From positions 124,001 to 188,000 of the forward strand of contig NZ_CP109273.1 in assembly GCF_045209745.1 (NCBI RefSeq): 64,000 nucleotides of DNA, given 5' to 3'. This document shows positions 1 to 8,849 of the stretch, one piece after another. How positions within the stretch are numbered: the first letter of the stretch is position 1; each line of letters opens with the position of its first letter. Under the pieces are notes generated by a model that was not told the origin of the DNA, did not search any database, and saw only the letters and a list, made by a program, of their open reading frames with translations. A program made the position numbers and the translations under genes. This DNA is from Micromonospora sp045209745. GTDB lineage: Bacteria > Actinomycetota > Actinomycetes > Mycobacteriales > Micromonosporaceae.

Positions 1-139
1 CGGTTGACAGGGCGCGCGAGCAAGATCCCCGCACCAGGCAGAATCGCCGGTTTCCGGGCGTGCGTGCCAGCGGAGGGTGCCTGCGTCTTCGCGCTCACCC
101 GGATCTCGGCACGCGCGTTCGAGGCCCTAGTCTCGGTGG

Positions 140-1003
140 GTGACCTTCTCGCTCGTCGCCCGCTCCGCCGACGGCCGCCTGCACGGCGTCGCGGTGGCCA
201 GCAAGTTCCTCGCCGCCGGTGCGCTGGTGCCAGCCGCCGCCGCCGAGGTCGGCGCACTGGCCACCCAGGCGCACGTCAATCTCGCCTACCGTCCGCAGGG
301 CCTCACCCTGCTGCGCACCGGGGTTACCGCCGCCAACGTGGTGGCGGGGCTGATCGCCGCCGACCCTGAGCGGGAGCACCGCCAGCTCGGCGTTGTGGGA
401 GCCGACGGTCCGGGCGCCAGTTGGACCGGGCCGGCCTGCCACCCGTGGGCCGGCGGACGGATCGGCGACGGCTGGGCCGCGCAGGGCAACGTGCTCACCG
501 GCCCGGAGGTCGTCGACGCACTCGGTGATGCCTGGCTGGCGGGGTCGGCGCTGCCGTTCGCCGAGCGGCTGGTCGCCGCGCTGCGGGCCGGCGACGAGGC
601 CGGCGGCGACCGACGGGGCCGGCAGAGCGCCGGCCTGCTGGTGGTCGAGCGCGGCGGCGGGTACGGCGGCACCAGCGACGTGGTGGTCGACCTGCGGGTC
701 GACGACCACCCCGACCCGGTGGCCGAACTGGGTCGCTTGCTCGCCGTGCACACCATGCTGTTCAGCCGGCCCGACCCGGCGACTCTGCTCGACCTGAGCG
801 GCGCGGTCGCCGAGGAGGTGACGGCGTTGCTCAGGGCGCTGGGCCATCCGGTGGCCGAAGACGGGACGGAGGCCGCGTTGGTCTCCTGGGCCGGGCTGGA
901 GAACCTGGAGGAGCGGCTGGTGCCGGGGCGGATCGACCCGGTGGTGCTGACGCACCTGCGCGGCGTCGCCCCGCACGTCCCCGTACCCCGCTCCGCGAGC
1001 TGA
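140..1003 (+). CDS. DUF1028 family Ntn-hydrolase-like protein
   Basis: A 287-residue protein starting at GTG. It opens with TFSLVARSADGRLHGVAVAS, the characteristic N-terminus of DUF1028, a family proposed to share the N-terminal-nucleophile fold. Further family features are the ATQAHVNLAYRPQGL segment and the GNVLTGPEVV / QSAGLLVV blocks that follow. The biochemical role of the family is not established. No signal peptide or membrane segment is visible, so it should be cytoplasmic. The ribosome site is weak (GGTGG next to the start). It converges on the minus-strand gene at 1010 with only six bases between the stops. Bases 1-139 hold nothing I can support. Family assignment is firm; function is unknown. 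Confidence 0.85.
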   Translation: MTFSLVARSADGRLHGVAVASKFLAAGALVPAAAAEVGALATQAHVNLAYRPQGLTLLRTGVTAANVVAGLIAADPEREHRQLGVVGADGPGASWTGPACHPWAGGRIGDGWAAQGNVLTGPEVVDALGDAWLAGSALPFAERLVAALRAGDEAGGDRRGRQSAGLLVVERGGGYGGTSDVVVDLRVDDHPDPVAELGRLLAVHTMLFSRPDPATLLDLSGAVAEEVTALLRALGHPVAEDGTEAALVSWAGLENLEERLVPGRIDPVVLTHLRGVAPHVPVPRSAS

Positions 1004-1009
1004 CCCGGG

Positions 1010-1678
1010 TCAGCTGCCGAAGGCGAGCCAGCGGAACCCGGCGGAGTCGATCGCGGCCCGTTCCGGGCCGGTCAGCGCCATCCGGCCGGTGGTCTTGCGG
1101 ATCAGCGTGAGCCGGTCCCAGCCCAGTCCGGCCGGTGCCGGTCGCCCGCCGGTGAGCAGGTCGGCGATCACCGTGGCCGCCGGTGGGGTGAGCCACGGCG
1201 GCCGGCCCAGCGCGGCGGCCAGGTCCAGACCGTGCACACCCACCTCGACGACCCGGGTCCGCAGGAAATCGGTGAGGCGCATCGCGTCGCCGTGCCGGGT
1301 CCGCACCACCCGATCGGGCGGTGCGGCGGCGACCGCCGCGTCGGTGGCCCGCCAGGCCCGGTCCAACTCGGTCGCCAGCGCCGCCCGGTTGACCTTCAGC
1401 GCGTCGCGCTGGCCGTTGGCGATCCGGTCGGCGTCGACCTGCGGGGTGAACTTCGCCCTGCCGAAATAGCCGGCGGCGTCCACCTCCGCTTGTGGCGGGG
1501 CCGACGCGGCGAGCATGTCGGTCAGCCGCCCAACTCCGGTGCGTACGTGCGCGATCAACTCCCGGACGGTCCACGGCGGGCAGTCGGTGGGCCGGTCGAG
1601 GTCGGCGTCGACCAGTTCGGCCAGGACCTCGGTGAGCTGCGCGCACTCGGCGGAGAACGCCGCGCGGACCGGATCCAC
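1010..1678 (-). CDS. Maleylpyruvate isomerase N-terminal (DinB-like) family protein
   Basis: A 222-residue protein of the mycothiol-dependent maleylpyruvate-isomerase/DinB superfamily. The N-terminal four-helix part shows the usual motif order: AFSAECAQLTEVLAEL, then DCPPWTVRELIAHV, where the His of the LIAHV helix is a typical metal ligand, and a second block around residues 120-150 (HGDAMRLTDFLRTRVVEVGVHG) with further conserved His residues. Many actinomycete members are annotated as mycothiol-dependent enzymes, but the substrate cannot be read from sequence. The start is GTG at 1678, with CAAGGG about ten bases upstream, inside the end of the PAP2 gene. The two genes are seven bases apart on the same strand and probably cotranscribed. 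Confidence 0.8.
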   Translation of the reverse strand: MDPVRAAFSAECAQLTEVLAELVDADLDRPTDCPPWTVRELIAHVRTGVGRLTDMLAASAPPQAEVDAAGYFGRAKFTPQVDADRIANGQRDALKVNRAALATELDRAWRATDAAVAAAPPDRVVRTRHGDAMRLTDFLRTRVVEVGVHGLDLAAALGRPPWLTPPAATVIADLLTGGRPAPAGLGWDRLTLIRKTTGRMALTGPERAAIDSAGFRWLAFGS

Positions 1679-1685
1679 GGCCGGT

Positions 1686-2573
1686 TCAGCCCTTGACCCG
1701 GGGCACCAGCCGGTGCACGACGCTGAGCACCAGCGCCATCACCACCGCCATCGTGCCGGCGATCCCGGCGGCGCTGCCCGCGTACCCGACGAACAGTGGC
1801 CGGCGGGCCAACTCGTCCGGCCCGGTGTCGCGCAGCTCGATCAGCCAGGCCAGGGACAGCCCGCAGGCGACCAGGGCGAGCACACCGCCCACCCCCAGCA
1901 CCAACGCGGCGATCCGGTGCGCGTCGCCGGGGGCGACCTCGGCCTGCTCCCGTTGGGTGATCAGCAGGACCAGCCCGGCCAACGCCGCCCAGACGCCCAC
2001 CACCAGGTACGCGGCGACCGCGTCGCTGGGCCGGTGCCAGCCGGCGGAGAGGGTGGCGACTCCGGCGACGGCGGCGTAGCCGGCACCGATGAAGGCACCG
2101 ACCGCTCGTACCTTCCGGGGCAGCACGAGCATCAGCGCGACGGCCACCGACGCGGCCACCGTGGCGTGCCCGCTGGGCAGGCTGTTGCCCACCCCGTCGC
2201 GCTCCGGGTCGAGACCGAAGTCGGGCCGATTCAGCCCGTACTTCAGCAGCTGGGTCGTGACGTTCGCTCCGGCGATCAGCAGCGTCGCGGTGATGGCCAG
2301 GGCGATCCGTCCCCGGATCAGCGCGATGAACCCGATCGTCGCGGTGGCGGCCAGCAGGGAGACCACCGACATCGCGTTGAGGATCCGGTCGACCGGGCCG
2401 TCGATGGTGTCCTGCCCGATCCGGTTGCCGGTCAGGGCGACTGTGTCCACCCACTGGCCGATCTCGGAGTGCACGGCCACCTGCCACACGGCGAGGAAGG
2501 CGGCCGCCTGGACGAGGGCCAGTACGACCAACCAGACCGCGGTCCAACCCCGTGCCGTCGCGCGCATCCGCAC
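1686..2573 (-). CDS. PAP2-family membrane phosphatase
   Basis: A 295-residue membrane protein with about seven hydrophobic segments. The type 2 phosphatidic acid phosphatase signature is present in order: KYGLNRP (KX6RP-like), NSLPSGHATV (PSGH) and SAGWHRPSD (SRX5HXXXD-like), with catalytic His residues in the last two. Such enzymes dephosphorylate lipid phosphates or undecaprenyl diphosphate on the outer face of the membrane. The substrate is not determined here. The start is GTG 2573 or ATG 2567. No convincing Shine-Dalgarno precedes either, and the plus-strand DUF3159 gene begins only about 80 bases away, so the two promoters share that gap. It is probably the first gene of a two-gene unit with the downstream DinB-like gene. 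Confidence 0.85.
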   Translation of the reverse strand: MRMRATARGWTAVWLVVLALVQAAAFLAVWQVAVHSEIGQWVDTVALTGNRIGQDTIDGPVDRILNAMSVVSLLAATATIGFIALIRGRIALAITATLLIAGANVTTQLLKYGLNRPDFGLDPERDGVGNSLPSGHATVAASVAVALMLVLPRKVRAVGAFIGAGYAAVAGVATLSAGWHRPSDAVAAYLVVGVWAALAGLVLLITQREQAEVAPGDAHRIAALVLGVGGVLALVACGLSLAWLIELRDTGPDELARRPLFVGYAGSAAGIAGTMAVVMALVLSVVHRLVPRVKG

Positions 2574-2656
2574 ACCGTAGCGGGCGTTGTCGGCCAGCCG
2601 GCCGGTGGCCCGCCGCCGATCGCCGGTTAGGTTGTGCCGGAGGCGAGGAGGCGGTG

Positions 2657-3391
2657 ATGGGCGGAACGCCGGAGCGCGACAGCGGCCAGGCCGAACCCGG
2701 CCCGGCCCAGCGGACGGGCGCCGACCCGGGCCTCGGAGGGCCGGCGCGGGTCGAATCGCTGGCGGATCTTCTGGGCGGGCGACGCGGTGCCGTCGACGCC
2801 ACCCTGCCGCCGTTGGCGTTCGCGGCAGGCTGGTTGCTGGGCGGCGAGTCGTTGTGGGGTGGGGTCGGCGCGGCGCTGGCCGTGGGCGCGGTGGTGGCCG
2901 GCGTACGGCTGCGTCGGGGTGACCGGCCGCGCTCGGTGCTGATCGGGTTGCTGGCCGTCTGCGTCGCGGCGATCATCGCGGTGCGCACCGGCCGGGCTGA
3001 GAACTTCTTTCTGATCCAGGTGCTCTCCAATGCCGCCAGCGCCCTCGCGTGGACGGTCAGCATCGTGGTGCGTTGGCCGCTGCTCGGTGTGTTGGTCGGC
3101 GCGGTCCTGGGCCAACGCGCCCGGTGGCGGCGCGACCCGGCGCTGCTGCGCGGGTACGGCCGGGCCAGTTGGGTGTGGACGGCGACCTACCTGGTGCGGC
3201 TCGCGGTGTTCGTGCCGCTGTACGCCGGTGGGCAGGTGCTCGCGCTGGTGGTGGCCCGAGTGGCCCTGACCTGGCCGCTGGTCGCTGCGGCGCTGGCACT
3301 GAGCTGGGTGGTGCTGCGGCGGTCGTTGCCGGCCGGGCACCCGGGTCTGCGTCATCCGGTCACCGGGGATCCGGCCGCACCGCCGCGCTGA
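2657..3391 (+). CDS. DUF3159 integral membrane protein
   Basis: A 244-residue membrane protein. Several hydrophobic segments follow a polar N-terminus of about 40 residues that includes SLADLLGGRRGAVDATLPPL, the typical opening of DUF3159 proteins in actinomycetes. The later motif LVRLAVFVPLYAGGQVLAL also fits. Function is unknown. In other actinomycetes this family often sits near nucleotide-metabolism or membrane genes, which is not evident here. ATG 2657 was chosen because GCGAGGAG ends six bases before it; a GTG directly upstream (2654) would be too close. The gene is transcribed away from the PAP2 gene and is followed by a strong hairpin at 3431. Confidence 0.8.
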   Translation: MGGTPERDSGQAEPGPAQRTGADPGLGGPARVESLADLLGGRRGAVDATLPPLAFAAGWLLGGESLWGGVGAALAVGAVVAGVRLRRGDRPRSVLIGLLAVCVAAIIAVRTGRAENFFLIQVLSNAASALAWTVSIVVRWPLLGVLVGAVLGQRARWRRDPALLRGYGRASWVWTATYLVRLAVFVPLYAGGQVLALVVARVALTWPLVAAALALSWVVLRRSLPAGHPGLRHPVTGDPAAPPR

Positions 3392-3430
3392 CCCAGGCGA
3401 ATCCGGGGACGGTTTGCGGGCAAATAAGTG

Positions 3431-3460
3431 GAGAGGCCGCCACGGGGGGAGCGGCCTCTC
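3431..3460 (+). terminator. Hairpin terminator after the DUF3159 gene
   Basis: A perfect 10-bp stem (GAGAGGCCGC / GCGGCCTCTC) with a 10-nt loop begins 39 bases after the DUF3159 stop. It has no uridine tract, which is usual for GC-rich actinomycete terminators. Confidence 0.6.
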
Positions 3461-3602
3461 CGGTGACGTACGTTACTCCGTCATGGACTTCGGCGTGATC
3501 CCGTGACGGCCAGAATTTCTGGGCTTTTTCGCGGCTAGCTCCAGTCCGGGCGGTGGGGTGGGCCAGCCGATCCGCTGCGTTGGCCAGATGGCTGACCCAC
3601 CC

Positions 3603-3705
3603 CGGCCTGACCGTGGGAGTCAGGCCGTCAGCCGGCCAGGGTCCGGCGTTCCCCGGACCCTGACCGGACCCCGGGGGTGGGCGGTCCAGGCCACCCACCC
3701 CCGGG
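3603..3705 (-). terminator. Three consecutive hairpins downstream of the GH48 gene
   Basis: Three perfect inverted repeats follow one another: 3603-3610 with 3620-3627 (8 bp), 3637-3646 with 3653-3662 (10 bp), and 3670-3681 with 3694-3705 (12 bp). The last begins five bases beyond the cellulase stop codon at 3711. They probably terminate the cellulase mRNA and protect its 3' end. The rest of 3392-3710 holds no gene I can support. Confidence 0.6.
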
Positions 3706-3710
3706 TCGCC

Positions 3711-6617
3711 TCAGCCGTTCGGGAACAGGCTGCCGTAGTCGGCGTACGCCATGGCGACGTCCGCCTGCGCCCAGAACCGGTGGTAGTTGAAGCTGGGCTC
3801 CGCACCACCGTTCAGGTACGCCTGCACCTTGGGCCAGTCCGGGTCCTTCTTGTAGAAGGACCGGATGTCGAGGAAGCTCTTGCCGGCGACGATGCTGTCG
3901 CCGTTCGGCATCTTCCCGGTCCAGCCCGGCGGGATGTAGGTGCCCTGCCCGGTGGACGCGTCGTAGATGTCGTCGAAGCGCCGGTAGTCGCCACGCTTCT
4001 CGGTGGTGGAGACGCCCTTGGTGTCGCTGACGGAGTACAGCGCGTCAAGCAGCCCCTTGGCGGTGTTCTTGGCCGCCACGTTGCCCGACTTGGCCGCGTA
4101 CGCGGTCAGGGTCCGGGCGTAGGCGGCGGCGACGCCGACGTCCTGGCCCTTGACGGTGACCTCGACGTGCAGGTTGGTGTTGGGCTGCGGGCTGCTCGGG
4201 TTCCAGGTGGTCGGCTGGCCGGTCCACGCCATGTCCGACGGGATCGACCAGTTGGTGCCGACGGTGGTGTTGGCGATCGCCCACGGCACCCACTTGTCCA
4301 GCAGTGCCTTGGCCTTGGCGTTGCCGGTCTGCAGGTACAGCTCGGCGATCCGCTGCATCGACCAGGCCTGCATCCCGAACCACTGGTTGGACGGCGGGTC
4401 GTTGTAGACCGGGTCGACGTCGTAGAACATGCCGTAGAAGGTGCTGGTGCCCGCTGGCGGTTGGGCGTAGCTGCCGTCCCAGCTGTTGGTGGCGCCGCCG
4501 GCGATGCCGCCCTCGGCGGACTGCAGCCAGGTGTAGAACTCCAGCTGCCGTTCAAAGCTCTTGGTCCAGTCGGCGACCGCGGTCGCCGACTGCGGCTTCA
4601 GCTCCGGCGTGTTGGTCAGCGCCCAGGCCGCGAACGGGTTCTGGTAGCCGAAGTGGTTGTGGCTGGAGCCGATCCGCCAGGACCAGTTCTGGCTGGTGTC
4701 GTACGCGCCACCCCAGGCGTAGTACCAGGACAGGAGGTAGTGCGCCGAGTCCTTGCCGCTGCCGGCGGGGCAGGTGCTGGCCCCGACGCAGTTGCCGATC
4801 TTCTTGAAGTACTTGTCGAACATCGCGTACCGCAGGTAGTCACCCATCTTGGCGGCCTTGGCCACGGTGGCTGCGACGTCGGCCTGCTTGTTCTGCGCCT
4901 TGGCCCAGGTCAGCGCCCAGTACGCGGCCTGCACGGCGCGGGCGTCGGCGTCCGGCGCGTTGGTGTACTTCCACTGCTTGGCGGGGGCGCCGGTGTCCTT
5001 GACGAACAGGTCGAGGTAGCCGTACTGACCGCCGTGCTTGAAGGTGTCGCAGGACGGCTGCGGGACGGTCTCCCACACCGACTCCTGGGTGCCCCGCTGG
5101 AAGGTGTTGATGTACGCCGGCTTGGTGGTGCCGTCACCGCAGCGGCCGAAGCCGTAGGTGTTGTCGACGTCGAGCAGCCAGTGCATGCCGTAGATGTCAC
5201 CGGTGCCGTAGGTGGACTGCAGCTCCGAGCGGAGCGGGTCCTGCCCGACCGGGATGTTCGGGTTCAGCGCCGAGGGGTACTGGCTGGGCAGGTTGTACTC
5301 CGCGGCGTACTGCGGGGTGCCGGCGGAGCCCGCCGTGGGCTGGTCGGCGTGCGACGGGATTATGTATTTTTCCATCACCGTCCAGGCGTTGTTGAACGGG
5401 GACCAGTTCTGGGTGACCCGCCCGTAGTTCGCCTCCAGCCAGAGCCAGAAGCTGAACGCTTCCGAGGTGGTCTCGTGCCCGTGGTCGGGTGCCTCGACGA
5501 TCAGCGTCTCCACCGAGTGGTACGGCACACCCTCGGGGCTGAAGTAGCCCGAGTTCTTGATCTTGCCGTACTGCTCGAGGAACTTCGCGATGTAGGCGTT
5601 GTCGCCGCCGGGGGTGTCGTTGTCGATCTCGGTGGCGGTGACCGCCAGCGGGGCGAGACCAGTGGCGGAGGCGGTGATGGTGGCGGTGCCGCCGACGGTG
5701 TCGGCGTCCTCCGCCGCGGCGACCGTGACGGTGACCCCGGTGTTCCAGTTGGCCGGAGTCAGCGTGACGGTGGCCGGCGAGACCGTGACATCGGTGTCGC
5801 CGGTGCGGGTGAGGGTGACCAGCACGTTGGCCGTCGGCGCAGCGCTGAGCTTCAGGTTGAAGGTGGTGGTGCCACCCTCGTTGACGCTCACCGCGGACGG
5901 GGTGGCGACCAGCCTCGGACCGGTGGGGGCGGTGACCGTGAACGCCTTTTCGGCGACCCCGACGCCGTTGGCGTTGTCGTACGCCTTGGCCTGGACGGTG
6001 TAGCTGCCGGCCGGGAGGCCCACCTGGGTGTAGGTGTACGGAGCGGTGGTGTCGGTGTTGATCAGCAGGCCGTTGCGGTAGAACTCGACTTTGCTGATCG
6101 TCCCGTCCGGGTCGCTGGCGGTGGCGGTCAGCGGCACGTCGGCCGGCGCGGTGAACGGCCCGGCCGGCAGGTCGAGGGAGACCGTCGGCGGCTGGTTGGC
6201 CGGGGTGCCGTTGCAGGGGGTGCCGTTGAGGGTGAACGAGGTGGGCTTCGGGTTGCTCCCCGAGTAGGAGCCGTTGAAGCCGATGGTGGTGGAGGCCCCG
6301 GTGCCGAGGTTGCCGTTGTACGACTCGTTGGTCGCGGTGACCTCGCTGCCGGACTGGCTGTATCTGGCCGACCAGCCCTGGGTGACCCGCTGGCTGCTGT
6401 TCGGGAAGGTCCACTTGAGCGTCCAGCTGCTGACCGGGTCGCCCAGGTTCTTGATGGTGACGTTGGCGGTGAAGCCGTTGTTCCAGTCGTTGGTCGCATA
6501 GACCACATCGCAGGCGGGTGCGGCCTGTGCGGCGCCGGCGGGCAGGGTCACCCCGCCGACGGCGAGCGCGATGGCGGCGATGATCGCCACGCGACGGCGT
6601 CGTGCCAGTTGTCTCAT
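3711..6617 (-). CDS. Secreted GH48 cellulase with CBM2 and accessory domains
   Basis: A 968-residue secreted enzyme predicted to cut cellobiose units processively from cellulose. Residues 1-33 form a signal peptide (four Arg, a hydrophobic stretch, then AQA before APAC). Residues 35-136 are a family 2 carbohydrate-binding module, with Cys36 and Cys135 positioned for the usual disulfide and exposed Trp in NDWNNG and QGWSA. Residues 143-230 resemble an Ig-like/PKD-type linker domain. Residues 235-334 resemble a Calx-beta domain (VNEGGTTTFNLKL). Residues 340-968 form the GH48 catalytic domain, whose HETTSEAFSFWLWLEA block contains the presumed acid catalyst Glu386. The start at 6617 has GAGGAGA nine bases upstream; earlier in-frame starts would bury the signal peptide. 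Two CebR-type boxes lie in its 5' region. Confidence 0.95.
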   Translation of the reverse strand: MRQLARRRRVAIIAAIALAVGGVTLPAGAAQAAPACDVVYATNDWNNGFTANVTIKNLGDPVSSWTLKWTFPNSSQRVTQGWSARYSQSGSEVTATNESYNGNLGTGASTTIGFNGSYSGSNPKPTSFTLNGTPCNGTPANQPPTVSLDLPAGPFTAPADVPLTATASDPDGTISKVEFYRNGLLINTDTTAPYTYTQVGLPAGSYTVQAKAYDNANGVGVAEKAFTVTAPTGPRLVATPSAVSVNEGGTTTFNLKLSAAPTANVLVTLTRTGDTDVTVSPATVTLTPANWNTGVTVTVAAAEDADTVGGTATITASATGLAPLAVTATEIDNDTPGGDNAYIAKFLEQYGKIKNSGYFSPEGVPYHSVETLIVEAPDHGHETTSEAFSFWLWLEANYGRVTQNWSPFNNAWTVMEKYIIPSHADQPTAGSAGTPQYAAEYNLPSQYPSALNPNIPVGQDPLRSELQSTYGTGDIYGMHWLLDVDNTYGFGRCGDGTTKPAYINTFQRGTQESVWETVPQPSCDTFKHGGQYGYLDLFVKDTGAPAKQWKYTNAPDADARAVQAAYWALTWAKAQNKQADVAATVAKAAKMGDYLRYAMFDKYFKKIGNCVGASTCPAGSGKDSAHYLLSWYYAWGGAYDTSQNWSWRIGSSHNHFGYQNPFAAWALTNTPELKPQSATAVADWTKSFERQLEFYTWLQSAEGGIAGGATNSWDGSYAQPPAGTSTFYGMFYDVDPVYNDPPSNQWFGMQAWSMQRIAELYLQTGNAKAKALLDKWVPWAIANTTVGTNWSIPSDMAWTGQPTTWNPSSPQPNTNLHVEVTVKGQDVGVAAAYARTLTAYAAKSGNVAAKNTAKGLLDALYSVSDTKGVSTTEKRGDYRRFDDIYDASTGQGTYIPPGWTGKMPNGDSIVAGKSFLDIRSFYKKDPDWPKVQAYLNGGAEPSFNYHRFWAQADVAMAYADYGSLFPNG

Positions 6618-6845
6618 GTGCGCGGTGTCTCCTCGGACCAGGCCGGGATGGTGCCCGGCGAGGCGCCTTGCCCGCGAGGGTGGTGGTGCGCGGGGGATTC
6701 GAGGCGCCGGGAAGGTGGTCTCCCCGGGCCCGGCCGGGGTGGGGCAGTTCGGGTAACCGTGACCGGAAGTGCTGCTGCCGGCTGCCCTCGGTGGACCCGC
6801 GCTCACGCGAGGTGGCTCCTGTCGCGTTGAATCGACAGTCTGCCA

Positions 6846-6859
6846 TGGAAGCGCTCCCA
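6846..6859. promoter_or_regulatory. CebR-type operator, box 1 (TGGAAGCGCTCCCA)
   Basis: A 14-bp palindrome with one deviation from TGGGAGCGCTCCCA, the known CebR operator of streptomycetes and relatives. It lies 229 bases upstream of the GH48 start. CebR is a LacI-family repressor released by cellobiose or cellotriose. Its gene is not in this window. Confidence 0.85.
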
Positions 6860-6957
6860 CAACAAGCGCGCGCGACGCTGAATCAGGTCCTTGTTTCGAT
6901 CTCGTTTTGGGGCTTTCACAAAGGCGTGACGGGCGTTACAGTCGCAACATCGGTCGA

Positions 6958-6971
6958 TGGGAGCGCTTCCA
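6958..6971. promoter_or_regulatory. CebR-type operator, box 2 (TGGGAGCGCTTCCA)
   Basis: A second 14-bp CebR-like palindrome with a single deviation on the opposite half-site to box 1. The two boxes are 112 bp centre to centre, and the GH48 promoter most likely lies between them or overlaps one. Confidence 0.85.
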
Positions 6972-7181
6972 TCGACAAGGTTCCAACAAGAAGATCGCCG
7001 GGGCCGTCTCTGACGGACCCGGGGAACCAGCCCGAGGGCTGACGACGGGCCAGCCCGGACGCCGTCATCAGCCATCGTCCCGCCACATGGAGGGAGGTGG
7101 AACCAGAGCCACTCGCGTGGCCCGGCTCCCGCGCGACACGCACGGCAGGACCCAAATTCCGCCCGTGTGTGTGCAGTTACG

Positions 7182-7214
7182 GTGGGGACGGGGGTTGCCC
7201 TCCCCCGTCCCCAC
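7182..7214. terminator. Perfect 13-bp hairpin between divergent cellulase and beta-glucosidase genes
   Basis: The arms 7182-7194 and 7202-7214 are perfectly complementary, with a 7-nt loop. A second, looser fold (GAGGCCG at 7242-7248 with CGGCCTC at 7277-7283) follows. No gene on either strand ends here, so this is either an insulator or a leader structure for transcription starting upstream of the GH1 gene. The remaining bases of 6618-7425 contain only the operator boxes and no supportable ORF. Confidence 0.45.
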
Positions 7215-7374
7215 ACTAAACCCCCGTACACGATAGGAAAAGAGGCCGACGGGACAGGCGCGCTGCGCCCGCCCGGCGGCCTCGTTCGCTGCTCGGGGCC
7301 CCAACCCGCCTCCACCCGCCAACGCCGACCGCCATGACGGCCGGCTCACCGGGTCGGCTGCGTTTGCCCTATCA

Positions 7375-7388
7375 TGGGAGCGCTCCCG
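7375..7388 (+). promoter_or_regulatory. CebR-type operator, box 3, at the GH1 promoter
   Basis: TGGGAGCGCTCCCG matches the CebR palindrome at 13 of 14 positions. It begins at the last base of TATCAT (7370-7375), a good -10 candidate, and ends 37 bases before the GH1 start. A repressor bound here would block transcription initiation. Confidence 0.85.
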
Positions 7389-7425
7389 AATTTCGGCGGT
7401 GGCCCCGTATCCATGAGGAGAATCC

Positions 7426-8769
7426 ATGTCGATACCTACCGGGCCCGCCGGCCCGCTGCGCTTCCCCGACAACTTCGGCTGGGGCGCGGCCACCTCCGCG
7501 TACCAGATCGAGGGCGCCGCCAAGGAGGACGGGCGCGGCGAGTCGGTCTGGGACACCTTCAGCCGCGTCCCAGGGCGCACCCGCAACGGCGACACCGGCG
7601 ACGTGGCCGCCGATCACTACCACCGGTACGCCGAGGACCTCGACCTCATGCGCGACCTCGGGTTGCGCAGCTACCGCTTCTCCATCTCCTGGCCACGGAT
7701 CCAGCCCGACGGCACCGGCGCGCCCAACCAGCGCGGGCTCGACTTCTACCGCCGGCTCGTCGACGGCCTGCTCGAACGCGGGATCACCCCGATGGCCACC
7801 CTGTTCCACTGGGACCTCCCGCAGGCGCTGCAGGACGCCGACGGCTGGGAGTCGCGCGACACCGCCCACCGCTTCGCCGACTACGCCGACGCGGTCTTCC
7901 ACGCCCTCGGCGACCGGGTGCCGGCCTGGCTCACCATCAACGAGCCCAAGACCGTGGTGCAGAACGGCTACCTCATCGGCCACCACGCCCCCGGCCGGCA
8001 GGACCCGAACGCCGCCTACCTGGTCGCCCACCACCTGCAACTCGCGCACGGGCTCGCGGTCGGCGCGCTGCGGGCCACCGGCAGCGACAGCCGGATCGGC
8101 CCGGCGCTCAACCTGCACCCCTGCTACCCCGCCGACGACTCCCCACAGGCTGCCGCGGCCACCCGCCTCTTCGACGGCTACGAGAACCGCCTCTACCTCG
8201 ACTCCCTGCTCAAGGGCAGCTACCCGGAGGACGTGCTGGTCGACCTGGGCCCGCAGAGCCGGATGGTCCAGGGCATCCGCGACGGCGACCTGGCGATCAT
8301 CTCCGAGCCGGTCGACCTGCTGGCCGTTCAGTACTACACGCCGATCTACGTCACCGCCGACGGCGACACCGAGCACCGCTGGGCGACCTCCGAGGCCGAG
8401 TGGCAGCAGATCTACCCCGATGGGATGTACGACATCCTGACCCGGGTCACCCGCGACTACGGCCCGATCCCACTCACCATTACCGAGAACGGGCTGCCCA
8501 CACCGGACACCCTCGCCTCGGACGGCACCGTCCACGACGCGGGTCGGATCAGCTTCCTGCGCGACCACCTCGCCGCCGCGCACCGGGCCATCGCCGCCGG
8601 GGTGCCGCTGGAGAGCTTCCACGTCTGGTCGCTGCTGGACAACTTCGAGTGGGCCGAGGGGTACGACCAGCGGTGGGGACTGGTCTACGTGGACTACCCG
8701 ACCCAGCGGCGGGTGCTCAAGAGCAGCGCCACCTGGTACCGCTCAGTCATCGCCGACGGCGGCTTCTGA
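7426..8769 (+). CDS. GH1 beta-glucosidase (cellobiose hydrolysis)
   Basis: A 447-residue cytoplasmic family 1 glycosidase with no signal peptide, predicted to hydrolyse cellobiose or short cello-oligosaccharides after uptake. The fold markers are all present: FGWGAATSAYQIEG near the N-terminus, FSISWPRI around residues 85-92, acid/base Glu173 in INEP and nucleophile Glu354 in ITENG, then VWSLLDNFEW near the C-terminus. Length is normal for the family. ATG 7426 follows AGGAG by five bases. It sits divergent from the GH48 cellulase behind a CebR-type box, so the pair should be co-induced by cellobiose. No cellobiose transporter lies beside it, unlike the cebEFG-bglC arrangement of streptomycetes. 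Confidence 0.95.
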   Translation: MSIPTGPAGPLRFPDNFGWGAATSAYQIEGAAKEDGRGESVWDTFSRVPGRTRNGDTGDVAADHYHRYAEDLDLMRDLGLRSYRFSISWPRIQPDGTGAPNQRGLDFYRRLVDGLLERGITPMATLFHWDLPQALQDADGWESRDTAHRFADYADAVFHALGDRVPAWLTINEPKTVVQNGYLIGHHAPGRQDPNAAYLVAHHLQLAHGLAVGALRATGSDSRIGPALNLHPCYPADDSPQAAAATRLFDGYENRLYLDSLLKGSYPEDVLVDLGPQSRMVQGIRDGDLAIISEPVDLLAVQYYTPIYVTADGDTEHRWATSEAEWQQIYPDGMYDILTRVTRDYGPIPLTITENGLPTPDTLASDGTVHDAGRISFLRDHLAAAHRAIAAGVPLESFHVWSLLDNFEWAEGYDQRWGLVYVDYPTQRRVLKSSATWYRSVIADGGF

Positions 8770-8797
8770 ACACGCCGCCACCCGGACGACCGGGCCC

Positions 8798-8831
8798 GGA
8801 CGGTTCGGCTCCGGTGAGCCGGTGACCGTCC
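8798..8831 (+). terminator. Imperfect hairpin after the GH1 gene
   Basis: GGACGG..CGGCT at 8798-8810 can pair with AGCCGG..CCGTCC at 8817-8831, leaving a small bulge and a 6-nt loop, 28 bases after the stop. It lies between convergent genes and could serve both. Confidence 0.45.
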
Positions 8832-8849
8832 GGGACTCGGCCGGGTTGA

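Noticed and set aside
3558..6830. Very long plus-strand open frame opposite the GH48 gene
   Set aside because: It is an antisense reading of a GC-rich gene. It is low-complexity Val/Gly/Arg-rich, has no motif, and the minus-strand cellulase explains the sequence fully.
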